Below are positions 35,425 to 43,536 of a stretch of 64,000 nt of DNA, piece after piece (the stretch's first letter is position 1; each line of letters starts with the position of its first letter). The stretch is from Bacteroidota bacterium (GTDB taxonomy: Bacteria > Bacteroidota > Ignavibacteria > Ignavibacteriales > Melioribacteraceae): positions 1-64,000 of the forward strand of contig JAHISP010000088.1 of assembly GCA_018818165.1 (NCBI GenBank), written 5' to 3'. Below the pieces are notes generated by a model, which saw only the letters and a list, made by a program, of their open reading frames with translations, was not told where the DNA came from and did not search any database. The position numbers and the translations under genes are program-made.

Positions 35425-36768
35425 CTATTTGTGTAAAAGTCTATATTTTTTCATTTTTCGCCACAAAGTAGATTTATGGATTTGTAATTCATCTGCTGAA
35501 TCCGAGGTATTCCAATTATTTTTGTTTAAAACCTCAATAATTTTATTGCGTTCAGATTCTTTAAGTGGAATATCTAATTTTGGGATTGTTGAATCTTGAT
35601 TTTGTGCAAAGTTAATCTCAGGAGGTAAATGTTCCCAATTAATAGTATCTGTTTGGCACATTACAAATGAATGTTCCATAATATTTTCAAGTTGCCTAAT
35701 ATTTCCTTCATAGGAATAATTCAAAAGTATTTTAAGCACTTCATCTGATACATTTCTAATAGACTTTTGCATTTGATGGTTAAATTTTTTGATAAAGTGT
35801 TGAATAAGCAAAGGAATGTCATCCCTTCTTTCCTTTAAGGAAGGGAGTTCAATTTTAACTACATTTATTCTGTAAAATAAATCAGGTCTAAATTGACCAT
35901 CTTGAACTAATTTGTGTAAATTATTTTTAGTGGCAGAAATTACTCTAACATTTGTTTTCACAGTTTGAGTTGCACCCAGTGGCTCAAATTCTTTTTCCTG
36001 TAAAACTCTCAATAATTTTACTTGAGTTGCCAGTGGCATACTGTCAATTTCATCAAGAAAAATAGTCCCTTTTTTGGCAAGCTCAAATCTACCTGGTTTA
36101 TTCTTTTTAGCATCTGTAAAGGCACCTTTTATATAGCCAAAGAGTTCCGATTCAAGTAAAGTATCTGGAAGTGCGGCGCAATTTACGGCAACAAAAGGTT
36201 CATTTTTTCTATGACTTAAATTATGAATTGCTCGGGCAAAAAGTTCTTTGCCGGTTCCACTTGCACCTTCTAAAAGAATAGTGCTATCGCTTTCCGAAAT
36301 AATAGGAAGAATATTAAATATTTGGAGAACCTTATGGTTCTTTGAAATAATATCTTCAAAAGTGTATTGCTTTTTTATTTCTTTTTCAAGGGCTTCCACT
36401 TTAGATAAATCTCTAAATATTTCAACACCTCCTTTTGTTCTACCTCGGCTATCTTTCAGGGAAACAACGCTTATTGTAAGTGGTATCTTGTCTTCATCAA
36501 CACGATAAATTATTTGATGCGAATTAATTATATCACTACTATTTGCAAGGGAAGTATTTATTGGGCAATTGGTTTCACAGATATTTGATTTTAAAATATT
36601 AAAACAAAATTTACCTAATGCATCATTTCTTGAAACTCCAGAAATTTTTTCGGCAGCACTGTTGAAATAAGTTATTATCAAATTCTTGTTTACCGTAAAG
36701 ACTCCATCAGAAACATTATCTAAAATTGTTTCTGCGTCTTTAATCGGTATAGAATCTGTTTTTTTCAT
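35425..36768 (-). CDS. PAS-domain sigma-54-dependent transcriptional activator
   Basis: The 447-residue protein has an N-terminal PAS domain (about residues 8-125) containing a Cys cluster (C55, C64, C68). The AAA+ domain carries Walker A GASGTGKE, ESELFGYIKGAFTDA (the sigma-54 contact loop GAFTGA with Gly to Asp, a common variant), Walker B IFLDEID and the arginine-finger region RPDLFYRINV. A Fis-type helix-turn-helix forms the C-terminus (KNNWNTSDSADELQIHKSTLWRKMKK). There is no receiver domain, so the PAS domain is the input; the Cys cluster suggests a redox or metal signal. It is transcribed divergently from the alginate locus. I found no TGGCAC-N5-TTGC promoter nearby, so its targets are unknown. 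Confidence 0.92.
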   Translation of the reverse strand: MKKTDSIPIKDAETILDNVSDGVFTVNKNLIITYFNSAAEKISGVSRNDALGKFCFNILKSNICETNCPINTSLANSSDIINSHQIIYRVDEDKIPLTISVVSLKDSRGRTKGGVEIFRDLSKVEALEKEIKKQYTFEDIISKNHKVLQIFNILPIISESDSTILLEGASGTGKELFARAIHNLSHRKNEPFVAVNCAALPDTLLESELFGYIKGAFTDAKKNKPGRFELAKKGTIFLDEIDSMPLATQVKLLRVLQEKEFEPLGATQTVKTNVRVISATKNNLHKLVQDGQFRPDLFYRINVVKIELPSLKERRDDIPLLIQHFIKKFNHQMQKSIRNVSDEVLKILLNYSYEGNIRQLENIMEHSFVMCQTDTINWEHLPPEINFAQNQDSTIPKLDIPLKESERNKIIEVLNKNNWNTSDSADELQIHKSTLWRKMKKYRLLHK

Positions 36769-37023
36769 CGCCTTAACAAATTTAATGTGTTAATAAGTGC
36801 AAATAATTTTTAAGAGAATGAAACTATAGTTAAATACTTTATTTATGTTAAAAATAAAGAATTAAAAATCTTATTGGTGCTAAACCTTAATAGAAGGTAC
36901 AAAACAAGAATTATTTTTGCAATTGAAATTCATATACATTTGTAGTTAGTAAATGTGACAAATGTTGGTGTAATGGCTCAAGCTGATAATTCACATCTGT
37001 CCAAAATAAATATACATATTAAT

Positions 37024-37104
37024 AAATTCCCTCAATTTCATATTAAAAAGCTGGATTACAGTAATTCCCTTAAATTTTCAGTATAAATTGAGGGAATTTT
37101 TATT
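37024..37104 (+). terminator. Long perfect hairpin in the divergent intergenic region
   Basis: A perfect 15-bp inverted repeat opening AAATTCCCTC (37024-37038) and closing AAATTGAGGG... (37085-37099) encloses a 46-base loop that holds another partial copy of the arm. It ends in a T run. With no gene upstream on this strand, it may terminate a small RNA that starts in 36800-37020, or insulate the alginate promoter. The rest of 36769-37112 shows nothing identifiable. Confidence 0.45.
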
Positions 37105-37112
37105 TCGTATAT

Positions 37113-37205
37113 ATGGGGATACTTTTGAAATACATCCTATTATCTTTGATTCTTTTCATAATTATGAATTTTACAACTTGTTTTGGACAGCAATGTGATA
37201 ATTGA
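37113..37205 (+). CDS. Possible signal-peptide-like small protein (30 residues)
   Basis: An ATG at 37113 opens 30 codons reading MGILLKYILLSLILF, then IIMNFTTCFGQQCDN. This is a textbook export signal that stops almost immediately after the predicted cleavage region (CFGQ). It may be the remnant of a lost exported protein gene or a genuine tiny membrane peptide. It has no strong ribosome-binding site. It lies between the hairpin at 37024-37104 and the alginate promoter. Confidence 0.3.
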   Translation: MGILLKYILLSLILFIIMNFTTCFGQQCDN

Positions 37206-37233
37206 TATTAATTGAATTAATGGATTAAACTTC

Positions 37234-37272
37234 TTGACAAAAATATTGTTAATACGTATGTTGTCATACATA
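37234..37272 (+). promoter_or_regulatory. Promoter of the alginate locus with FadR/GntR-type operator
   Basis: TTGACA (37234-37239), 17 bases, TATGTT (37257-37262) resembles the tRNA promoter at 379-409 in sequence and spacing. A perfect palindrome GTATG-TTGT-CATAC (37256-37269), extended by TA/TA outside one mismatch, covers the -10 element. TTGTCATACAT agrees with the FadR-subfamily GntR consensus TNGTNNNACNA at all but one fixed position. The regulator gene at 61751 is the obvious partner; binding at -10 implies repression. Confidence 0.65.
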
Positions 37273-37356
37273 TTCTAGTCAAAAAATATTTTGCTTTTTT
37301 ATGTATTTAATACTCAATAATTAAATCTATTCAAATGAAACGCTCGGAGTCTTTGA

Positions 37357-40224
37357 ATGAAAAAATATTTACTTTTTTTTACAATTATATCTCTCATCTT
37401 ATCCCACACAATTATTTTTGCAGGCCAAACGGGCAAGATTGCTGGTACTATTACTGACGCAACCACAGGCGAAGTCTTATTTGGAGCAAATATTATTGTT
37501 ATTTCTAAATGGGTAAATGGAGAAGAGCAGCCACTTAATTTTGTGTATGGTGCTTCAACTGATATAAATGGAGAGTATTACATCTTGAATATTCTACCAG
37601 GATTATATAGTGTAAAAGTTTCATATGTTGGATATCAATCAGAGGTTATGACCAAAGTTATAGTTGATGTTGATAGAACGACTTCTGTTGATTTTAAAAT
37701 TAAAGAACAACAAATACAAACTGATGAAGTAACTGTTGTCGCTTTTTCAGCTAAAAAAGTTGAACCAGATGTAACTGCTACTAAACAAGTTTATAATATG
37801 GCAGATGTTCAATCTATTGCAGGAGTTGCTGATATAAATGACATTTTACAACTACAAGCAGATGTTGTGGATGATCATTTTAGAGGTGGACGTGTTGGCG
37901 AAACCCAATATTTACTTAGCGGTGGTTCAATTGTTAATCCACTTACTAACAGTAGAGCATTTAGTCCTATTGTTACTGGTATGCAACAAGTGGAAGTGTA
38001 CACAAGTGGCTTTAGTGCTGAGTATGGAAATGCTCAGTCTGGTGTAGTAAATATGATGGCTCGTGAAGGTGGTGAAAAATGGTCAACAAGGGTTGAAGCT
38101 GCAGTTGTTGCACCATATTATAAAACATGGAACGGTTCACCTTATTCCGCTAGTAATTTGTATTTTTATGATATTCTTTCAAATACAGAGGAATGGCTAA
38201 AGGAAAATCCTGTTTATCCTGGACGTCCTTTGTTTGATGCTGGATATGGATTTAGTGGCGTTTATTTACCAGAAAGAAATGTTTGGCCCCCTAATCCTCT
38301 TACTAGGGAAGATTCACTATTTGTGGCTAAGTTTGGACAAGTATCTTGGATGCAATCAATTAGAGATGTTGGTCTTGAATATGATAACACACCTGATGTT
38401 AGATTTGATTTTACAGCTGGTGGCCCAATAACTAAAAGTTTGAAAAATTTTACAGCTGCCCGCATTAATTCTGAAGCTTCTAAAGTTCCACTTCAAGATT
38501 CTGACTTAAATTTGCAAATAATGTCCAATTTTACTTATCAACTAGATAACAATAACAAATTGGTATTTAGATTTATTTATAATAAATCTTCCGAAGGTTA
38601 TTTAAATAGCAATTGGTTAAGATGGCTTTTTGATAGAACTTTTTACGTTACTCAAAACCGTGATAACACAATACAGTACAGTTTTAACTGGAATCACATT
38701 CTAGATAAATCATCTGTTTTAGATGTTAAGTTTAATATTTTAAACTCCTATTCAGAAAGTAGAATTGAATTATTGCAAGATGGTCAATTTACAGAAGAGT
38801 ATACTAATGGAACTAATTGGGTAGACTATACTGGTCCTTCCAACCACACTATTGGTAAACTAAATGACGATAGAGGTGAAGAACAAGTTTATACTTATGA
38901 TTTTACTGCAAGTGTACTTTCTCAAGTTAGCAGATATAATATGCTTAAAGCTGGGTTGCAGTTTACCTATTATGATTTGCTTGTTAATAGAGAAATGAAT
39001 GTTACAAATGAAGGAGCATATAGAATAGTAAATTTTAATGCTTTCCCATATGAAGGTGGTATTTATATTCAAGATAAACTAGAATTAGCTGGTTTAATAG
39101 CAAATATTGGTCTAAGATTTGATTTCTATAACTTTAATACTAACTATTATTCAGATTTATATTCTCCTTTAAGAAATCCAAATTATGACCCTTCTTTGCC
39201 TTATCTTGAAAGGGGACAATATTACGATCCTAGCCTAGCATCAAGGCAAGATTCAAAACTTTATACAAAACTTCAGCCTAGATTAGGATTTTCTTTCCCA
39301 TTATCAGAATCAACTGTATTTCATTTAAATTACGGTACCTTTACGCAACGTCCCGCATTTAATTATATATTCTATAATCAAGTAACTAATTTTAACGAAA
39401 TTGAAATAATAGGTAATCCAAGATTAAAACCAGAAAACACAAAATCATACGATATTGGTCTTGTTCAGGCGTTTTCATTTGGAATGAAAGTTGACGTTGG
39501 TGCATATTATAAAGATGTAACAGACTTGATTCAAACAGCATATTTTTATGATGAACAACAATCGGCTTATAGAACTTACGTTAACAGAGACTACGCAGAT
39601 ATAAAGGGATTTAGCATTAATGTTGAGCAAACTGTTGGTGAAATCAGAGGATATTTAAGATATAATTACGAAGCTGCAACAGGTAAAAGTAGCAATACTC
39701 TTGATGCACCAGTTACATTTTTTGAAAACCCACCAGAGGGACAAGATAAAATTGAACTTCCTGATCCTGGTGATGTTTATATGGATTATGATAGGACACA
39801 TAAAATAGTTGCTAATCTTAGATATTTAACACCAAAGAATATTCCAGTAATTGGTAATATGAATTTTAGTGTTACATACAAACTTTTAACTGGAAGACCT
39901 TACACTTGGGATGTTACAGGAAAAGGTTTAAAATACAATGAAAGGTCACCAATAGAAACTGATGTTCGGATGAGAATTGAAAAAAGACTTGAGGTTGGTA
40001 GGACAGATATCACTCTTTATCTTGAAGGATTTAATATGCTAAATGAGCAAGTATATAATTATTCTCGAACATTTAATAATGATTTGAATACACCCAAATG
40101 GGAGAATGAAAGAGATAAAGTTTTAGTTTATGACGAATATTATCCATATACCACAGATCAATCAATTTATCTATTAACTAATTTACCAAGGCACTTTAGA
40201 TTTGGTGCAGTTGTGAAATTCTAG
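37357..40224 (+). CDS. TonB-dependent outer-membrane receptor with N-terminal CarboxypepD_reg domain
   Basis: The 955-residue protein has a signal peptide (to IIFAG, about residue 23). A beta-sandwich domain follows (GKIAGTITDATTGEVLFGANI, about residues 26-115), then a plug (about 125-240; LSGGSIVNPLTN, VEVYTSGFSAEYGNAQSGVVNM) and a large barrel with alternating strands to the C-terminal LPRHFRFGAVVKF. The layout is SusC-like, yet no SusD gene follows. It opens the alginate locus, so it probably takes up oligoalginate in a TonB-driven way. The promoter with the GntR-type operator lies about 85-120 bp upstream. Confidence 0.88.
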   Translation: MKKYLLFFTIISLILSHTIIFAGQTGKIAGTITDATTGEVLFGANIIVISKWVNGEEQPLNFVYGASTDINGEYYILNILPGLYSVKVSYVGYQSEVMTKVIVDVDRTTSVDFKIKEQQIQTDEVTVVAFSAKKVEPDVTATKQVYNMADVQSIAGVADINDILQLQADVVDDHFRGGRVGETQYLLSGGSIVNPLTNSRAFSPIVTGMQQVEVYTSGFSAEYGNAQSGVVNMMAREGGEKWSTRVEAAVVAPYYKTWNGSPYSASNLYFYDILSNTEEWLKENPVYPGRPLFDAGYGFSGVYLPERNVWPPNPLTREDSLFVAKFGQVSWMQSIRDVGLEYDNTPDVRFDFTAGGPITKSLKNFTAARINSEASKVPLQDSDLNLQIMSNFTYQLDNNNKLVFRFIYNKSSEGYLNSNWLRWLFDRTFYVTQNRDNTIQYSFNWNHILDKSSVLDVKFNILNSYSESRIELLQDGQFTEEYTNGTNWVDYTGPSNHTIGKLNDDRGEEQVYTYDFTASVLSQVSRYNMLKAGLQFTYYDLLVNREMNVTNEGAYRIVNFNAFPYEGGIYIQDKLELAGLIANIGLRFDFYNFNTNYYSDLYSPLRNPNYDPSLPYLERGQYYDPSLASRQDSKLYTKLQPRLGFSFPLSESTVFHLNYGTFTQRPAFNYIFYNQVTNFNEIEIIGNPRLKPENTKSYDIGLVQAFSFGMKVDVGAYYKDVTDLIQTAYFYDEQQSAYRTYVNRDYADIKGFSINVEQTVGEIRGYLRYNYEAATGKSSNTLDAPVTFFENPPEGQDKIELPDPGDVYMDYDRTHKIVANLRYLTPKNIPVIGNMNFSVTYKLLTGRPYTWDVTGKGLKYNERSPIETDVRMRIEKRLEVGRTDITLYLEGFNMLNEQVYNYSRTFNNDLNTPKWENERDKVLVYDEYYPYTTDQSIYLLTNLPRHFRFGAVVKF

Positions 40225-40268
40225 AATTGGATTTTACTAAAAAATAAAAATCTATTGGAGTTTAATAC

Positions 40269-42515
40269 ATGAATAACAAAATTAAAACGGTACTTCTTTT
40301 GCTTGTCTCTTATACTTTTATAAATGGACAAATTAGAGAATACAAAATTCATGACAGAGGAATGTTACATGAAACAGTATTTAATACTGGCGAAATAGGA
40401 AGGGGTTGGACCACTGGTGAATCGGGAAACGTTACAAATGTACCATTAATGGAATGGCCTTCTCGCTCTAAAGCCTTTGTAGAAGGAATTGAATACAGCG
40501 GACAGCATAACTTACTTGGTGCTGGCGTTTATATAGCCGCCAATGTTAAAGGTAATCCAGGAAAGATAAATAGAAAATATGCATTTTGTGGCGGCGTTGG
40601 AGCAGGTACTCCTGAAGTTACGTTTGGTAGATGGAGTTTCCCGTTATATATGGAGGAAATTGAAAACTTTCCAATCTTAGCAGATGGGACATTGAATACA
40701 AACTACAACCCAAATGAAGCCGAAGAAATAATTATTGCATCTTGGGCTACACCAATTGGTATAACTGTTACAAGAACATCAAGAGCTTGGAGTTATCCAG
40801 ATTATGACGATATGATTATTTACGAATATGAATTTGTATATAATGGCGATACAGACGGAAATCCAGCAACGTTGGAAGTTGATTCCTCTCTTACCGATGC
40901 AATGTTTTTATTTAATTATGGTTTTGCTCCTTCTATGTATGGATATCAAAGAATTTATCAAGAATGGAAATATGAAGGCGGAATTTACAGAGGAGACCAA
41001 CATGGTTATTGGGATGCAGATTATTGGCTAAGTTTTAATTTAACTACACATACAGGGGCAGATGATTTTGTTACTCAATATTTGCAAGCTAAACCAGAAC
41101 CTAATAGAGATTTGTTTTTAAGAAATTCACAAACTGGATTATTTGGTGGAGGGTTAAATTCACCTCAAGCACCTGGTTACTGCATGTTATATTATGATAC
41201 TAATCACCTTGCGATTGTTGACCCAGTTGATGAAAACAATAATGAATCAGAAGCTGTAAAAATTCTTAGAACATCATACGGGGAGTATTTCGAGCTTGAT
41301 GAAAATAAACATATCAAACAACCATGGTCAAATAAAGTTAGCACTGGAAATACAAATTCTGCCAAAATGAAAGATTGGTCAATTAACCCAGATAGCAGAT
41401 GGAGTGGAGTATATTCTGATGGCAGCACTACTTGGCCAATTGTTCCTCATAATGATTCAAGATGGTATGGGCGTGCGGCTTTTAATTACAGACAAAGCAT
41501 TGATGCTGGACAGAAGCACATAGTCTTTGGTCCTTATAGCTTAAATATTGGTGATACTCTTAGATATGCATATGCAGAAGTTGTTGGTTATGGTGGTCAA
41601 GCTGGTAAAAAAGTTGAAGGAGGACCATCTGGACAAAATGGCGTATTAGTGCAGTGGAATCCTATTCAAAGTTGGGATAAAAAAGTAATTATAAATGGTG
41701 AAACATTAACGGAACATTATTTAACCGATTTTGGATATCCTGATTATGTTAATTCTAAAGTTAAAAACGTACAGCAAGTTGCTAATAAAGCTTTTAAGGC
41801 TTATTTAGGTAAAGAACCAGATCTTCCAGTTTGGCCAGAAAATAATCCTAGAAAAGGAAGTTACAAAATACCTGTACCTCCACCAGCTCCAATTATCACT
41901 CTTGAAAACACCGACGATGGTAACGTTCAACTAAATTGGGGTCGCGCTGTTGAAGATTTCAAACATCCTTTGTTGACAGGAGCTTTAGATAAATTTAAAA
42001 TTTACAAAAGTGTTGCGGGTATGGGACCTTGGGATTTACTTGACTCTATAGCTGTTGGGCAAGTTGATAATAATGACAAATATGTATACTTGGATGCAGA
42101 TCAAAATTTCAAAATTGGTGAGAAACGGTTTTACGCAGTTACTTCTGTAGATGTTAATGGAAACGAAAGTGGTAAAACAAGTTTAAAATCATTTTCAAAA
42201 AATATTGGAGCGGCTGATAAATTAGGTGATGTTCATGTAGTTCCAAATCCTTTTCTTGGTAAGTCAGGATTTGTCGGCTCTGGTGAAGTGGACAATCAAA
42301 TAGGATTTTATGGACTTACTGAAAAATGTACAATAAGAATATTTTCATATTCGGGTCATTTAATTGAAACAATTAATCATGATGCACCTCTTTATACAAC
42401 AGCTTGGTTTCAAGTAACAAGAAATGGTCAAGATATAGCTTCGGGTATATATTTTTATGTAGTAACAACACCTGATGGACAACAATCAAACGGAAAATTT
42501 GTAATAATTAAATAG
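40269..42515 (+). CDS. Large exported protein with FN3 domain and T9SS-like C-terminal domain
   Basis: The 748-residue protein has a signal peptide (to INGQ). Residues 20-535 form a region I cannot assign, rich in Trp, Tyr and Gly. A fibronectin-III domain (about 540-635; PVPPPAPIITLEN to YAVTSVDVNGNESG) comes next, then a C-terminal domain with VVPNPFLGKSGF and GIYFYVVTTPDGQQSNGKFVIIK. This resembles a divergent T9SS sorting domain with the VPNPF start and KF-V-IK end. It sits where SusD sits in classical loci, directly after the TonB receptor, so a surface-exposed glycan-binding partner of the receptor is a reasonable guess. A second possibility is a structural scaffold unrelated to binding. 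Confidence 0.7.
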   Translation: MNNKIKTVLLLLVSYTFINGQIREYKIHDRGMLHETVFNTGEIGRGWTTGESGNVTNVPLMEWPSRSKAFVEGIEYSGQHNLLGAGVYIAANVKGNPGKINRKYAFCGGVGAGTPEVTFGRWSFPLYMEEIENFPILADGTLNTNYNPNEAEEIIIASWATPIGITVTRTSRAWSYPDYDDMIIYEYEFVYNGDTDGNPATLEVDSSLTDAMFLFNYGFAPSMYGYQRIYQEWKYEGGIYRGDQHGYWDADYWLSFNLTTHTGADDFVTQYLQAKPEPNRDLFLRNSQTGLFGGGLNSPQAPGYCMLYYDTNHLAIVDPVDENNNESEAVKILRTSYGEYFELDENKHIKQPWSNKVSTGNTNSAKMKDWSINPDSRWSGVYSDGSTTWPIVPHNDSRWYGRAAFNYRQSIDAGQKHIVFGPYSLNIGDTLRYAYAEVVGYGGQAGKKVEGGPSGQNGVLVQWNPIQSWDKKVIINGETLTEHYLTDFGYPDYVNSKVKNVQQVANKAFKAYLGKEPDLPVWPENNPRKGSYKIPVPPPAPIITLENTDDGNVQLNWGRAVEDFKHPLLTGALDKFKIYKSVAGMGPWDLLDSIAVGQVDNNDKYVYLDADQNFKIGEKRFYAVTSVDVNGNESGKTSLKSFSKNIGAADKLGDVHVVPNPFLGKSGFVGSGEVDNQIGFYGLTEKCTIRIFSYSGHLIETINHDAPLYTTAWFQVTRNGQDIASGIYFYVVTTPDGQQSNGKFVIIK

Positions 42516-42538
42516 AATAATCTACTAAAGGCTTATAG

Positions 42539-43513
42539 ATGAAATTCATTAAATATGTTTTAATTTTTACTTTGTTACAATTGCTTTTAAATGTAAATAT
42601 TTTTGCATTCGAAAAAGTTGGTACAACTTCATTTCAATTCCTAAAAGTAATTCCTACTGCCCGTGCTGTGGCAATGGGTGGTGCATATTCCACAATTGGA
42701 GTTGGCTCAGAATCAATATTCTGGAATCCTGCTGGATTAACAACGGTAAGCAATTTTGACGCTGCTGTAAGTTATCTTGATTGGTTTATGGATGCAACTC
42801 AATATTCCTTTAGTGCAGCTTATAAAGTTGAAGGAATAGGGACAATAGGAATAATGGGAATGATGGCTGATGTTGGTGAAATAAAGGAAACAAAAGTCAG
42901 TTATTTGGGTTATCAAAATGGTGTTTACAATCCAGGTCTTACTGGAAATACATTTAATCCAAAATCAATAGTTTTTGGTTTATCTTATGCAAAGGACTTG
43001 AATGATAGATTTACTTTTGGGCTTAATTTAAAATATGCTTATGAAGACCTAATATATTATGGAAAAGGCGCAATAATATTTGATGGTGGAATGCTTTTTA
43101 AAACAGGATTTAAATCAATAGTTGTTGGAGCCTCTATCAGAAATTTTGGTCAAGAGATTATTTATTTAGATAAAAACTATCCTTTGCCACAAACTCTAAA
43201 TATTGGAATCTCAGCTTATTTATTCTCAGACGATAATTCATTATTTGCAAAACTTCAAGACCATTCTCTATTGCTTTCTACAGATATTATTCAACCACGT
43301 GATTATAATCAGCAATATGCAGTTGGGCTTGAATATTCTTTCAGTAAAATGCTTTATCTAAGAAGCGGATATTTATTTAATGATGATAATAAAGGCATTA
43401 ATCTTGGTGCTGGAATATCGTACAAAGGTACAAATGTTGATTATGCTTTTTCAAATCATGGTGATTTTTTAGGTTCTGTTCATAGAATCTCAATAAGCGT
43501 AAGTCTAAAATAA
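42539..43513 (+). CDS. PorV/PorQ family outer-membrane protein
   Basis: The 324-residue protein has a signal peptide (about 22 residues). The family opening follows: TSFQFLKVIPTARAVAMGGAYSTIG and the F-W-N-P-A-G-L box. After it come barrel strands with alternating residues down to VHRISISVSLK. PorV is the FadL-like barrel that shuttles T9SS cargo to the attachment complex; PorQ-like relatives have similar size. Given four to six T9SS-tagged lyases encoded next, a locus-specific PorV paralogue acting on them is plausible. AAAGG precedes the start. Confidence 0.8.
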   Translation: MKFIKYVLIFTLLQLLLNVNIFAFEKVGTTSFQFLKVIPTARAVAMGGAYSTIGVGSESIFWNPAGLTTVSNFDAAVSYLDWFMDATQYSFSAAYKVEGIGTIGIMGMMADVGEIKETKVSYLGYQNGVYNPGLTGNTFNPKSIVFGLSYAKDLNDRFTFGLNLKYAYEDLIYYGKGAIIFDGGMLFKTGFKSIVVGASIRNFGQEIIYLDKNYPLPQTLNIGISAYLFSDDNSLFAKLQDHSLLLSTDIIQPRDYNQQYAVGLEYSFSKMLYLRSGYLFNDDNKGINLGAGISYKGTNVDYAFSNHGDFLGSVHRISISVSLK

Positions 43514-43536
43514 TTTTTATAGTGGAGCACTTAACT

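Noticed and set aside
35180-37356. Sigma-54 promoters near the PAS activator
   Set aside because: No sequence close to TGGCAC-N5-TTGC with correct spacing was found on either strand in the gaps.
37357-40224. Canonical SusC/SusD pair
   Set aside because: The receptor is SusC-like in layout, but the following protein shows no SusD TPR-type helical sequence or lipobox; no SusD was found.
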